A DNA stretch of 64,000 nucleotides from Halocynthiibacter sp049608145 (GTDB taxonomy: Bacteria > Pseudomonadota > Alphaproteobacteria > Rhodobacterales > Rhodobacteraceae), in NCBI RefSeq assembly GCF_049608145.1, contig NZ_JBMYXF010000002.1, forward strand, positions 86,782-150,781. The letters run 5' to 3'. This document shows positions 44,017-53,410 of the stretch, one piece after another (position 1 is the first letter of the stretch; each line of letters begins with the position of its first letter). A program made the position numbers and the translations under genes. The notes beneath the pieces were generated by a model that worked only from the letters and a program-made list of their open reading frames with translations, was not told where the DNA came from and ran no database searches.

Positions 44017-46322
44017 ATACGCGCCCGTTTGACTGCCGCCAGAATATTTTCAGCCGTGGCCGGGGCCTGAAGATCCGCGAAACTGTCCCCACAGGCAGAG
44101 ACCGCATCAGACAGGGCCATCAGGGCGGAAATCCCGTGATTAAACGGTGGCTCACCCACGGCTTTTGACCGGTACACAGTGTCCACAGGGTTTTCATTGT
44201 CATAAAGCGCAACATTGAAAACATCAGGCCGATCAGAACAGGCCGGGATTTTATAAGTTGATGGCGCATGGGTGCGCAAACGCCCCTTGTCATCCCAGAC
44301 AAGTTCCTCTGTCGTCAGCCAGCCCGCGCCCTGCACATAAGCCCCTTCGACCTGTCCGATATCCAGTGCAGGGTTCAGGCTCTTGCCAGCGTCATGCAAA
44401 ATATCACTGCGCAGAATGCGGTTTTCACCCGTCAGCGTGTCGATCACAACTTCGGTGACAGAGGCACCATAAGCAAAGTAATAAAACGGTCGCCCATGCC
44501 CTTTGATGCGGTCCCAAGAAATCTCAGGCGTCTTGTAAAAACCGGTTGAAGACAGCGAAATCCGGTTCTCATATGCCATCTGTGCAGCTTTAGAAAAGCT
44601 CAGAACATCGCCGCCCACATGCACCTTGTCATTCTCAAAACGAATGGAACTTGCCGAAATCTGGTAATATTCGCCAAGAAATTCGGCCATGCGATCCCGG
44701 ATCGTGTCACAGGCCGCCTGAACTGCCATACCGTTCAGATCCGCGCCGGATGATGCTGCCGTGGCGGATGTGTTGGGCACTTTCGCGGTATCTGTAGGGG
44801 TGATCTTCACCACATCCATACTGACACCAAACCGCGAGGCCGCGACCTGCGCCACCTTCTGGAACAGGCCCTGACCCATTTCGGTGCCACCGTGGTTCAG
44901 ATGAATGGACCCATCTTGATACACATGCACAAGCGCGCCCGCCTGGTTCAAATGCGTCAGGGTGAAACTGATGCCAAATTTCACAGGCGTCAGGGCCAGC
45001 CCCTTTTTCAGGATGTCATTTTTAGCGTTCCAACTGTCAACCGCCGCGCGCCGCGCTTCGTATTCGGCGTTTGTTGAAAGCTGATCTACCAGATCATTGA
45101 TCACGCAATCTGTGATGACCTGACCATAAGGGGTGGTCTGTTTCATCTTGCTGGAAATACTCCCGCCGGAGGCATCCACCATATCCGCATAGAAATTGGC
45201 TTTGCGCACATCCAATGCATCGACCCCAAGATCGCGCGCAATGTGATCCATCAGACGTTCAATCCCCAACATGCCCTGAGGCCCGCCAAACCCGCGATAG
45301 GCCGTGGCGCTTTGGGTGTTTGTTTTCAGACGATGGCTTTCGATTGTGACATGTTCAAGATTATAGGCGTTGTCCGCATGCAACATCGCACGATCAGCCA
45401 CAGGTAGGGACAGATCCAATGCCCATCCACACCGGGTATAATGCCAAAATTCAACACCCAGAATGCGCCCGTGTTCATCAACCCCCGCGCGATAGCTGAT
45501 GCGGAAATCATGACGTTTGCCTGTGATCATCATGTCATCGTCACGGTCATACCGCATCTTACAGGGACGTCCTGTGTGCAGAGCCGCGACTGCACAGGAC
45601 ACGGCCAGCGCATTGCCCTGGCTTTCCTTGCCGCCAAAACCACCGCCCATCCGGCGACTTTCCACACGCACCGCATGCATGGGTTTACCGATGGCATGGG
45701 CAACCTTGTGCTGAATTTCGGTTGGGTGCTGGGTCGAGGAGGACACATAGACATCGCCATTCTCTGCGGGCATGGCGAGTGCGGCTTGACCTTCTAAATA
45801 GAAATGTTCCTGTCCGCCCATTTCAAAGCGGCCCTCAATCACATGGGGTGCAGTTTCAATGGCCTTGGTGGCGTCGCCTTTGGACCAGATGCGCGGCCTG
45901 TCTTCAAAACGGCTGTCTGCCGCAAGGGCTTGATCAATAGTTAAGATCGGGGGTTTCTCTTCGATCGTGATGCGGCCAAGACGCGCCGCCTTGCGCGCGT
46001 TCAGGTGGCTGTCTGCCACAACAAGAAAAATCGGCTGGCCCAGATAATGCACGGAATCCGTCGCCAGCAAGGGTTCATCGTGGACGGATGGCGAGACATC
46101 ATTTTCAAAAGGCAGATCTTCGGCAATCAGTACAGCAAACACGCCCGGTGCTGTGCGAACAGCGTCCAGATCCATCGATGTGATCACCCCATGTGCAACC
46201 TCAGAAGTGCCAAAGGCCAGATGCAGGGTGTTTGCGGGCAGGGGGACGTCATCAAGATAGCGCGCTGTGCCGGTCACATGCAGGCGGGCGGAATCATGTG
46301 TCAGGGATTTTGCAACGCTCAT
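44013..46322 (-). CDS. xdhB: Xanthine dehydrogenase molybdenum-binding subunit XdhB
   Basis: Encodes 769 residues. It carries the molybdenum site that hydroxylates hypoxanthine and xanthine to urate. Motifs: GGFGGKESQGN (about 230), AYRGFGGPQGMLGIERLMDHIA (substrate-binding Arg), MGQGLFQKVAQVAA and the catalytic Glu in KAVGEPPFNHG near residue 730. Residues 387-394 (GSISSKMK region) are encoded by a copy of the dispersed GAGTATTT motif, which is not part of the family pattern I know. It overlaps both neighbours by four bases. Confidence 0.95.
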   Translation of the reverse strand: MSVAKSLTHDSARLHVTGTARYLDDVPLPANTLHLAFGTSEVAHGVITSMDLDAVRTAPGVFAVLIAEDLPFENDVSPSVHDEPLLATDSVHYLGQPIFLVVADSHLNARKAARLGRITIEEKPPILTIDQALAADSRFEDRPRIWSKGDATKAIETAPHVIEGRFEMGGQEHFYLEGQAALAMPAENGDVYVSSSTQHPTEIQHKVAHAIGKPMHAVRVESRRMGGGFGGKESQGNALAVSCAVAALHTGRPCKMRYDRDDDMMITGKRHDFRISYRAGVDEHGRILGVEFWHYTRCGWALDLSLPVADRAMLHADNAYNLEHVTIESHRLKTNTQSATAYRGFGGPQGMLGIERLMDHIARDLGVDALDVRKANFYADMVDASGGSISSKMKQTTPYGQVITDCVINDLVDQLSTNAEYEARRAAVDSWNAKNDILKKGLALTPVKFGISFTLTHLNQAGALVHVYQDGSIHLNHGGTEMGQGLFQKVAQVAASRFGVSMDVVKITPTDTAKVPNTSATAASSGADLNGMAVQAACDTIRDRMAEFLGEYYQISASSIRFENDKVHVGGDVLSFSKAAQMAYENRISLSSTGFYKTPEISWDRIKGHGRPFYYFAYGASVTEVVIDTLTGENRILRSDILHDAGKSLNPALDIGQVEGAYVQGAGWLTTEELVWDDKGRLRTHAPSTYKIPACSDRPDVFNVALYDNENPVDTVYRSKAVGEPPFNHGISALMALSDAVSACGDSFADLQAPATAENILAAVKRARI
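45141..45164 (-). repeat. GAGTATTT/GCAAGATGAA dispersed motif, copy 3, inside xdhB
   Basis: On the minus strand, which is the coding strand, it reads GAGTATTT, spacer CCA, GCAAGATGAAA. It is read in the frame giving S-I-S-S-K-M-K, just before the conserved TTPYGQ stretch of XdhB. Confidence 0.7.
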
Positions 46323-47722
46323 GGTTGAACCTCCAGCACAGATACGGGTTTCCCCATGGCATCCTGCATATAACGGCGCAGCATATTTTGCGCGGCTTCC
46401 ATACGATACTGCGCGCTGGCGCGCATATCCGTCATCGGGGTGAAATCCTGTGTCAGGGCTGCACAGGCGGCTTCGATACTATCTGTATTCCAAGGCTGAC
46501 CGATCAAGGCTTTTTCTGCATGGCTTGCGCGTTTCGGTGTGCCCGCCATACCACCAAAGGCAATGCGGACCTCAGACATGACCTTGCCATCGCCCATAAT
46601 ATAGATCGCACCCAGCACGGCCGAAATATCCTGATCAAAGCGTTTTGACAGTTTATAGACCCGCAAAGCATCACGTTTTTTCGGAATGCTGATGGCTTCC
46701 ACGAATTCACCGGCGGTCCGATCCTGTTTGCCGTAATCGATGAAGAAATCTTCCAGGGGAATTTCGCGTTGCGTATTGCCCTTGCGCAGATGCAAAGTCG
46801 CACCCAAGGCAATCAACGCGGGTGGACTGTCCCCAATAGGAGATCCATTGGCAATATTCCCACCAAGTGTTGCGGCATTGCGCACCTGCGTGGAAGAAAA
46901 CCGTCGCAACATTTCACCAAAGGATGGGTATAACGCAGCAATCACCGGACGCAGCTCTTCGATCGTGACGCCGGCACCGACACGCAGATGATCGCCCATG
47001 TCTTCAATCTGCTGCATGTCCTGAATACCATTCAGGAAAGCGGTTTTCGGCAGGTCCCGCAGTTGCTTTGTCACCCAGAGCCCGACATCCGTTGCGCCTG
47101 CGATCAGGGTCGCGTCCGGGTTGGCGGCGTACCAGGCGGCGAGATCATCAGTGGTTTGCGGGCGGAAATGTGTGGCTGCGCCAGGGGGCTGGCTGCCCCC
47201 TGGGACCCCCGCGAGTATTTCCGGCAAGATGAAAGGTTTGGTAAGGTGATCGGGAACTGGTTTATCGGCGGCAGCTTCAGCCGCGCGGATGATCGGCGCA
47301 TATCCTGTGCAACGACAGAGATTCCCTGCAAGCTGATCGTCATAATCCGTTGCGCCGTTCTTATGGGCGGTCGCCATGGACATGACAAATCCCGGCGTGC
47401 AGAAACCACACTGGCTGCCATGATGTTCAATCATGGCGTCCTGCACCGGGTGCAAAGTGCCATCACCCGCCGCAAGACCTTCAACTGTGGTGACAGATTT
47501 ACCATGCAGTTGTGGCAAAAGCAGAATGCAGGCATTCAGCGCACGGGTGCCGTTGTGATCATCAACCATCACAGTGCAGGCGCCGCAATCGCCTTCGTTG
47601 CAGCCTTCTTTCGTGCCGTTCAATCCACGCGCAATGCGCACGTGATCCAGCAGCGTTTCGGTCGGGTTCACTGTATTTAGCGAGACAGCTTCCCCATTCA
47701 GGAGAAATTCAATCTGGCTCAT
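46319..47722 (-). CDS. xdhA: Xanthine dehydrogenase FeS/FAD subunit XdhA
   Basis: Encodes 467 residues. Two [2Fe-2S] clusters are bound by Cys41, 46, 49, 65 (CNEGDCGACT) and Cys105, 108, 136, 138 (QCGFCTPG, CRCTGYAPI). The FAD domain starts near residue 190 (LIAGATDVGLWVTKQ; TLGGNIANGSPIGDSPPALIALGA). The linker at residues 163-181 is encoded by a GAGTATTT motif plus a GC-rich hairpin lying antisense. First gene of the xdhABC-ABC transporter operon; its promoter lies in the 235 bp before dnaE. Confidence 0.95.
   Translation of the reverse strand: MSQIEFLLNGEAVSLNTVNPTETLLDHVRIARGLNGTKEGCNEGDCGACTVMVDDHNGTRALNACILLLPQLHGKSVTTVEGLAAGDGTLHPVQDAMIEHHGSQCGFCTPGFVMSMATAHKNGATDYDDQLAGNLCRCTGYAPIIRAAEAAADKPVPDHLTKPFILPEILAGVPGGSQPPGAATHFRPQTTDDLAAWYAANPDATLIAGATDVGLWVTKQLRDLPKTAFLNGIQDMQQIEDMGDHLRVGAGVTIEELRPVIAALYPSFGEMLRRFSSTQVRNAATLGGNIANGSPIGDSPPALIALGATLHLRKGNTQREIPLEDFFIDYGKQDRTAGEFVEAISIPKKRDALRVYKLSKRFDQDISAVLGAIYIMGDGKVMSEVRIAFGGMAGTPKRASHAEKALIGQPWNTDSIEAACAALTQDFTPMTDMRASAQYRMEAAQNMLRRYMQDAMGKPVSVLEVQP
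47181..47236 (+). repeat. GAGTATTT/GCAAGATGAA dispersed motif, copy 4, with hairpin, inside xdhA
   Basis: GAGTATTT, spacer CCG, GCAAGATGAAAG at 47213-47235 on the plus strand, antisense to xdhA. It is preceded by a perfect 9-bp stem CCAGGGGGC/GCCCCCTGG (47181-47203) and GGGACCCCC. Copy 5 has the same hairpin-plus-GGGAC arrangement. Confidence 0.75.
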
Positions 47723-47957
47723 ATGTCAGTCCGTGTCGCCTTCTTTTCGGAAAACCGCGGGCCTTTAATTGCCAGATACGATCTTCAATGCGCGGGCCCG
47801 ATGCGACGTAAAGCCTCGCGCGCTTCCCTGATGCCCCAGAAAAGCGCGAAAATGTCGCACTGGCAAGGGCTGAGTTGAAAACAGGGCCTGAAAGATCATT
47901 TGGGAATTGGCGAAAATCACGGGTGCAGGCGACACAAACCGGCGTTATGATGTCCGG

Positions 47958-50900
47958 ATGACTGACCAGCCTCGATTCATCCATCTTCGTGTTCACACCG
48001 AATATTCCCTGCTTGAAGGGGCCGTTCCGGTGAAAAAACTGCCAGGCCTTTGCGGGGGCATGGATATGCCTGCCGTTGCGGTTACGGATACAAATTCCAT
48101 GTTCGCTGCACTGGAATTCTCTGTCACCGCACAAAAGGCCGGGGTGCAGCCGATTGTCGGCTGTCAGGTTGATCTGCGATATGACCCGCCCGCAACAGGT
48201 GAAAAACCGCGTGATCCTGCGCCTGTTGTCCTGTTGGCACAGAATGAATCCGGTTATGAAAACCTGATGAAACTGTCTTCCTGTCTCTATGTGGATGCAG
48301 GGGGTGAACTGCCGCAGGTGACTGTTGAAGAACTGGAGAAACATGCCGCAGGCCTGATCTGTCTGACGGGTGGGCCGGAAGGCGCGCTGGGCGTGCTGAT
48401 TGCCCAGGGTCAGGATGCAAAAGCAGATGCGCTGCTGGCGCGTATGATGGGGGCGTTTGGCGACCGTCTGTATATGGAATTGCAACGTCACCCTGGTGAA
48501 GGTGGGCAACTGACCGAAGCCGAGCGCGCAACAGAACGTGGTTTTGTGGAACGCGCCTATGCGCTGGATATTCCGCTTGTGGCCACCAATGACGTCTATT
48601 TCCCCAAAACCGATATGTATGAAGCCCATGACGCGCTGATATGTATTTCGGAAGGGGCCTATGTTGATCAACAGGAAGGCCGTCGTCGCCTGACGCCACA
48701 GCACTATTTCAAGTCCCCCGCTGAAATGGCGACATTGTTCGCAGATCTGCCAGAGGCAATTGAAAACACAGTTGAAATCGCACGTCGTTGCGCCTTTGGG
48801 GCCTATCTGCGTGACCCGATCCTACCGAAATTTGCCGATGACGAAGTCGCAGAACTGCGCCGCATCGCGAATGAAGGCCTGCAGAACCGTCTTGCTGTGA
48901 TCCCCCATGCGGTGACGCCAGAAGAATACCAAAAACGGCTGGATTTCGAACTTGATATTATTGAGGGCATGGGATTTCCCGGCTACTTCCTGATCGTTGC
49001 GGACTTTATCCAATGGGGCAAAGATCAGGGCATTCCTGTGGGGCCGGGCCGGGGGTCTGGTGCGGGATCCTTGGTGGCCTATGCGCTGACGATTACCGAC
49101 CTTGATCCGCTGCGCTATTCCTTGCTGTTTGAACGCTTCCTCAACCCGGAACGTGTTTCGATGCCTGACTTCGATATCGATTTTTGCATGGACCGCCGCG
49201 AAGAGGTGATTAAATATGTGCAGGAAAAATATGGCCGCGACAAAGTAGGTCAGATCATCACCTTTGGTGCGCTTTTGTCGAAAGCCGCCGTGCGCGATAT
49301 TGGCCGTGTGTTGCAGATGCCCTACGGCCAGGTGGATCGTCTTTCTAAAATGATCCCGGTTGAGGGCGTAAAGCCCATGTCAATCGCGCAATCCCTGATC
49401 GAAGAACCCCGTCTGCGCGAAGAAGCCCGCAACGAGGAAGTCGTTGATCGCCTGCTAAATTACGGTCAACAAGTCGAAGGTCTGCTGCGAAATGCATCCA
49501 CCCACGCGGCGGGTGTTGTGATTGGGGATCGGCCGTTAGATGCGCTTGTGCCGCTCTATCAGGATCCGCGATCCGACATGCCCGCAACCCAGTTCAATAT
49601 GAAATGGGTGGAACAAGCTGGCCTTGTGAAATTCGACTTTTTGGGTCTGAAAACCCTAACCGTTATTCAGAATGCCGTTGATCAGATCAAGGGCGAAGGG
49701 CGCGATATTCACATCGCGGCCGATGGCACGCAACTGTATGAACCACCCGAAGGTGCGGTCAACGAAATCAACGCCATTCCACTGGATGATAAGGCGTCTT
49801 ATGATCTCTATGCAGCGGCAAAAACCGTGGCGGTGTTCCAGGTGGAATCCACCGGCATGATGGATGCGCTGAAGCAGATGAAGCCAACCTGTATCGAGGA
49901 CATTGTTGCGCTTGTTGCGCTCTATCGGCCGGGCCCGATGGAGAATATCCCAACTTATTGCAAAGTGAAGAATGGGCAGAAGGAACTGGAATCTGTCCAC
50001 CCTCTGATTGACCATATCCTTGAAGAAACCCAAGGTATTATCGTTTATCAGGAACAGGTTATGCAGATCGCCCAGGTCATGGCTGGGTATTCTCTTGGTG
50101 GGGCGGATCTGTTGCGCCGTGCGATGGGTAAGAAGATCAAAGAAGCGATGGATGCAGAGCGTCCGAAGTTTGAAAAAGGCGCCGCAGAAAACGGTGTGCC
50201 CGCGAAAAAAGCCAGTGAGGTTTTCGACCTTCTGGAAAAATTCGCAAACTATGGCTTCAACAAATCCCACGCCGCCGCCTATGCGGTTGTGTCGTATCAA
50301 ACGGCCTGGCTGAAGGCGAACCACCCGGTTGAATTCATGTCCGGTGTGATGAATTGCGATATCCACCTTACTGATAAGCTTGCGATTTTCGCGAATGAGG
50401 TGCGCAAGCCGACCGATCGTGACGGCCTGGGGTTGGAGATCATCCCGCCCTGTGTGAACCGATCTTTGGCGACGTTTTCCGTGTCGGAAGGACGTCTTGT
50501 TTACGGCCTAGGTGCTTTGAAAAACGTTGGCGTTGATGCCATGGGGCTTGTGGTGTCTGGCCGTCATGTGGAGGGCGTGAACAAACCTTTCGCAACGCTT
50601 TATGATATGGCGCGCCGCGTTGATCTGAAACGTGTTGGCAAGCGCCCGATGGAAATGTTGGCCCGCGCTGGGGCGTTTGATCAGCTTGATAGCAACCGCC
50701 GCCGTGTCTTTGATAGCCTCGATCCACTGGTCGCCTATTCCGCAGCGATCCATGAACAGCGCGCCTCCAATCAGGTGTCTTTGTTTGGCGAGGCGGGGGA
50801 TGATTTACCTGAACCGCGCCTGTCGCAAGCCAATGATTGGATGCCCGCGGAACGTCTGACCGAAGAATTCAAAGCCATCGGATTTTATCTGTCAGGTCAC

Positions 50901-51482
50901 CCTTTGGATGACTACATGCCCGCACTCAAACGCAAAAAGGTCATGACTTTGGCAGAACTGGAAAAAGAATGCCAACACAGCACCAGTACGAAGATTATGA
51001 AAATCGCGGGCTCCGTGTCTGGCTGTCAGGAACGTAAATCCGCGCGGGGCAACCGTTTTGCCTTTGCACAGCTCTCTGATCCCACCGGCGGATATGAGGT
51101 CACGATCTTCTCCGACACTTTGGAAAAATGCCGCGATCACCTGTTCTCGGGCAACAACGTTGTTGTCACGGTCGAAGCCACGATGGAATCAGATCAGCTC
51201 AAACTTCTGGCGCGCTCTATCGTGCCGGCTGACGGTATCGTGGCTGATGCGGGGAACATGGGCCTGTTGATCTACGTGGAAGAACCTGGCGCAATTCCTG
51301 CGGTGGCGTCTGTTCTGGATCAGTCTGATGCCCGTGGTCGGGGCCCCGTGAAATTCTGCCTCATGGCACCGGACTTACCGGGAGAGGTGGACATCGAGCT
51401 TGATAAAACCTTTGCACTGAACCCTCAGATAAAAAGCGCGATCAAAAGTCTCGATGGCGTCATGGCGGTGGAAGAAATCTAG
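47958..51482 (+). CDS. dnaE: DNA polymerase III subunit alpha
   Basis: Encodes 1174 residues from the ATG at 47958; the frame is open 51 bases further but MTDQPRFIHLRVHTEYSLLEGAV is the usual N-terminus. The PHP domain comes first (to about 270), then the C-family polymerase core with GPGRGSGAGSLVAYAL and catalytic Asp residues in PDFDIDFCMDRREEV, the RNASTHAAGVVI and FNKSHAAAYAVVSYQTAWLKANHP stretches, and an OB domain near 1000-1080 (IMKIAGSVSGCQERKSARGNRFAFAQLSDPTGGYEV). Replicative polymerase. Divergent from xdhA. Confidence 0.97.
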   Translation: MTDQPRFIHLRVHTEYSLLEGAVPVKKLPGLCGGMDMPAVAVTDTNSMFAALEFSVTAQKAGVQPIVGCQVDLRYDPPATGEKPRDPAPVVLLAQNESGYENLMKLSSCLYVDAGGELPQVTVEELEKHAAGLICLTGGPEGALGVLIAQGQDAKADALLARMMGAFGDRLYMELQRHPGEGGQLTEAERATERGFVERAYALDIPLVATNDVYFPKTDMYEAHDALICISEGAYVDQQEGRRRLTPQHYFKSPAEMATLFADLPEAIENTVEIARRCAFGAYLRDPILPKFADDEVAELRRIANEGLQNRLAVIPHAVTPEEYQKRLDFELDIIEGMGFPGYFLIVADFIQWGKDQGIPVGPGRGSGAGSLVAYALTITDLDPLRYSLLFERFLNPERVSMPDFDIDFCMDRREEVIKYVQEKYGRDKVGQIITFGALLSKAAVRDIGRVLQMPYGQVDRLSKMIPVEGVKPMSIAQSLIEEPRLREEARNEEVVDRLLNYGQQVEGLLRNASTHAAGVVIGDRPLDALVPLYQDPRSDMPATQFNMKWVEQAGLVKFDFLGLKTLTVIQNAVDQIKGEGRDIHIAADGTQLYEPPEGAVNEINAIPLDDKASYDLYAAAKTVAVFQVESTGMMDALKQMKPTCIEDIVALVALYRPGPMENIPTYCKVKNGQKELESVHPLIDHILEETQGIIVYQEQVMQIAQVMAGYSLGGADLLRRAMGKKIKEAMDAERPKFEKGAAENGVPAKKASEVFDLLEKFANYGFNKSHAAAYAVVSYQTAWLKANHPVEFMSGVMNCDIHLTDKLAIFANEVRKPTDRDGLGLEIIPPCVNRSLATFSVSEGRLVYGLGALKNVGVDAMGLVVSGRHVEGVNKPFATLYDMARRVDLKRVGKRPMEMLARAGAFDQLDSNRRRVFDSLDPLVAYSAAIHEQRASNQVSLFGEAGDDLPEPRLSQANDWMPAERLTEEFKAIGFYLSGHPLDDYMPALKRKKVMTLAELEKECQHSTSTKIMKIAGSVSGCQERKSARGNRFAFAQLSDPTGGYEVTIFSDTLEKCRDHLFSGNNVVVTVEATMESDQLKLLARSIVPADGIVADAGNMGLLIYVEEPGAIPAVASVLDQSDARGRGPVKFCLMAPDLPGEVDIELDKTFALNPQIKSAIKSLDGVMAVEEI

Positions 51483-51603
51483 GCACAACTTCGCCCGGAT
51501 TCACCATGATAGCCGCAAGTCTCGACAAATCACTTCAATTTGTCCTAAAAGGCCCGGGTCTTGCCTGCTCTCCAGGTGGGACTGGGTATGAGGGATTTTA
51601 CAG

Positions 51604-52266
51604 ATGGGTATCAGACGGGCCTCTATTGGCATGTTGATTTCTGCTGCGCTGCTGTCAGGCTGCCAAACCATGGGCCTCGATGGCGGTGGTGTCTCGCGCA
51701 GCTTGGTTGCAGGCGGCCCATCTGCATCGACAACAACCGCGGCTTTGTCTGATGACACAAGCAATGAAATCACGCGTTTTTCCCGCCGTTCAGCCCGCCA
51801 AGAACCCGTCGAAGAATATGGTCTGACCCGGGTCTGCGGCACCAATGCGCGTCAGCGCGGGGAAGAAGTGGATCGCGCCGATGGGCAGGGTGTGCGTTTG
51901 TTTGATACGGCTCCCAATTCCAGCGCACCACGTGATTTTTACCTGACAGGCTTTGACGATGGATGCGCCCGCAAATTTACCGCGGCCCTTGCGTTGCTGG
52001 GATCCCCCGAAGTGCATGAAGGCTTTCGTTATGCCGGTGGTGTCCGCAATCGCGCCTGGAGCGACGTAGACAACGCCTATGAACGGTATAAAAACCGGAC
52101 CTGCGGTGTATCCGACGGCGAAGCCTGCCCGGAAAATCGCCGTGGGCGCCTGAACCGCAGCATCGCCTTTTTGACCGTCTATGATCGTTTCGGATATTCA
52201 GGTGCGCGCAGTGAACTGCTGATCTGGAAGGGCGATGTGGTTGCCCGGGAAGTGGTCAGCAACTGA
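51604..52266 (+). CDS. Putative lipoprotein, DUF2799-like
   Basis: Encodes 220 residues. A lipobox is clear (RASIGMLISAALLSGCQTM; Cys at about 20). The mature part has VEEYGLTRVCGTNARQRGEEVDRADGQGVRLFDTAPNSSAPRDFYLTGFDDGCARKFTAALAL, which resembles DUF2799 lipoproteins. Three further Cys could form disulfides. It would be attached to the outer or inner membrane facing the periplasm. Function unknown; 121 bp after dnaE. Confidence 0.72.
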   Translation: MGIRRASIGMLISAALLSGCQTMGLDGGGVSRSLVAGGPSASTTTAALSDDTSNEITRFSRRSARQEPVEEYGLTRVCGTNARQRGEEVDRADGQGVRLFDTAPNSSAPRDFYLTGFDDGCARKFTAALALLGSPEVHEGFRYAGGVRNRAWSDVDNAYERYKNRTCGVSDGEACPENRRGRLNRSIAFLTVYDRFGYSGARSELLIWKGDVVAREVVSN

Positions 52267-52296
52267 CGCTGATCACACCCTGACGGGCGCCTTTCA

Positions 52297-52354
52297 CGTT
52301 CACCTTCCCACAAATACTCCGGGGGAGTCCCGCAGGGACGGGGGCTGGCCCCCC
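52297..52354 (-). repeat. GAGTATTT dispersed motif, copy 5 (diverged), with GC-rich hairpins
   Basis: On the minus strand GAGTATTT, spacer GTG, GGAAGGTGAA ends at 52297. Preceding it on that strand are hairpins GGGGG-CCAG-CCCCC (52340-52353) and GTCCC-TGC-GGGAC (52327-52339). It lies between the lipoprotein gene and slyX, which converge, and may act as their terminator. Confidence 0.65.
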
Positions 52355-52393
52355 TTACGGTTCTTATAGAAAAACTGCCCCTGATCTCACATC

Positions 52394-52600
52394 TTACCAA
52401 TGCGGCGGGCGTTCATCTGTCATCACAACAGACCCACCTGCATCCAGCTCGCGTTCGGCTTCGCGTTCCATCAACATGGCCGACCGACGTTTCAGAACTT
52501 CAAGCTCACGTTCCTGGCGGGCGACGATATCAGACAACTCTTCCACGGTCCGTGTGAGATGGGCGAATTGTTCTTCAAGGTTCAGGATCTTATCTGTCAT
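52394..52600 (-). CDS. slyX: SlyX family protein
   Basis: Encodes 68 residues. The N-terminal two thirds is a coiled coil (LEEQFAHLTRTVEELSDIVARQERELEVLKRR), and the C-terminus ends in DERPPHW; PPHY/PPHW is the usual SlyX end. Function in the family is not known. It lies 18 bp downstream of phhA on the same strand and is probably co-transcribed with it. Confidence 0.88.
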   Translation of the reverse strand: MTDKILNLEEQFAHLTRTVEELSDIVARQERELEVLKRRSAMLMEREAERELDAGGSVVMTDERPPHW

Positions 52601-52618
52601 GCCTCCCGCATAGGCCTT

Positions 52619-53410
52619 TTACGGTGCTGGGTCAAACAGCGGGGGCAGGTCTCCGGCTGTTTTGGCCGCATCAATCATCGCTTTCAGATCTTGATCCAAA
52701 GATTGTGTCAGCGCTTCGAAACTGCGGATCGCAAAATACACCGGCTGAACAATGTCAATTCGGTAAGGGGTGCGCAGCACTTCCATCAGATCAAAATCTC
52801 GGATCTTGGCCTTATCACCCAAAGCGTTTTCAACCTCAGACGGTGATGACGCAATACCCGCGCCAAATCCCCGCGGGCCGTCTTTTGTGTGGATCATTCC
52901 GAATTCAATTGTGAACCAGAACAGGCGGAACATATGCCAGCTATAGCCCTTTCCAAGTTCCAAGGCGCGTTTGCCGAACGCCTCAATGAAATCGCAATAG
53001 GCACTGTTTGTCAGCAGGGGGCAATGACCGAAAACTTCATGGAACAGATCAGGTTCTTCAATGTAGTCAATATCTTCGCGACGCCGCAGGAAGGTTGCCA
53101 CTGGGAATTTTCGTTCAGACAATAGGGTGAAAAACCGTGTCGGCGGAATAATCGCAGGCACACCTTCCACACCGGCGCCGGTCAATTCCCGCAGACGCGC
53201 GTCAATATCAACCACCTGAGGCACCTGATCTGCTTCCAGCCCCAATGTGCCAATTCCTTCCAGATAGCTGTCCACCATTTTGCCTTTCAGGCTGGCAACT
53301 TGCTGGTCAAACAATTCTGACCAGACCGAACGATCGGCATCCGTATAGGGGTAATGCCCTCGGGCATCAGATTGCAGCGACGTATATTCGTGTTTTTCCA
53401 GATCAAGCAT
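52619..53410 (-). CDS. phhA: Phenylalanine 4-monooxygenase
   Basis: Encodes 263 residues, the usual length of bacterial phenylalanine hydroxylase. It converts Phe to Tyr with tetrahydropterin and Fe(II). The iron-binding pair is in DLFHEVFGHCPLL (two His), with the third ligand Glu in FWFTIEFGM. IDARLRELTGAGVEGVPAIIPPTRFFTLLSERKFPVATFLR is typical. An Lrp-type regulator gene is transcribed divergently 108 bp away and is a likely controller; slyX follows. Confidence 0.94.
   Translation of the reverse strand: MLDLEKHEYTSLQSDARGHYPYTDADRSVWSELFDQQVASLKGKMVDSYLEGIGTLGLEADQVPQVVDIDARLRELTGAGVEGVPAIIPPTRFFTLLSERKFPVATFLRRREDIDYIEEPDLFHEVFGHCPLLTNSAYCDFIEAFGKRALELGKGYSWHMFRLFWFTIEFGMIHTKDGPRGFGAGIASSPSEVENALGDKAKIRDFDLMEVLRTPYRIDIVQPVYFAIRSFEALTQSLDQDLKAMIDAAKTAGDLPPLFDPAP

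Noticed and set aside
47709..48704. Minus-strand open frame of 331 codons
   Set aside because: It lies antisense to the start of dnaE and covers its PHP domain, has His/Arg/Phe-rich composition typical of a shadow frame, and matches no family.
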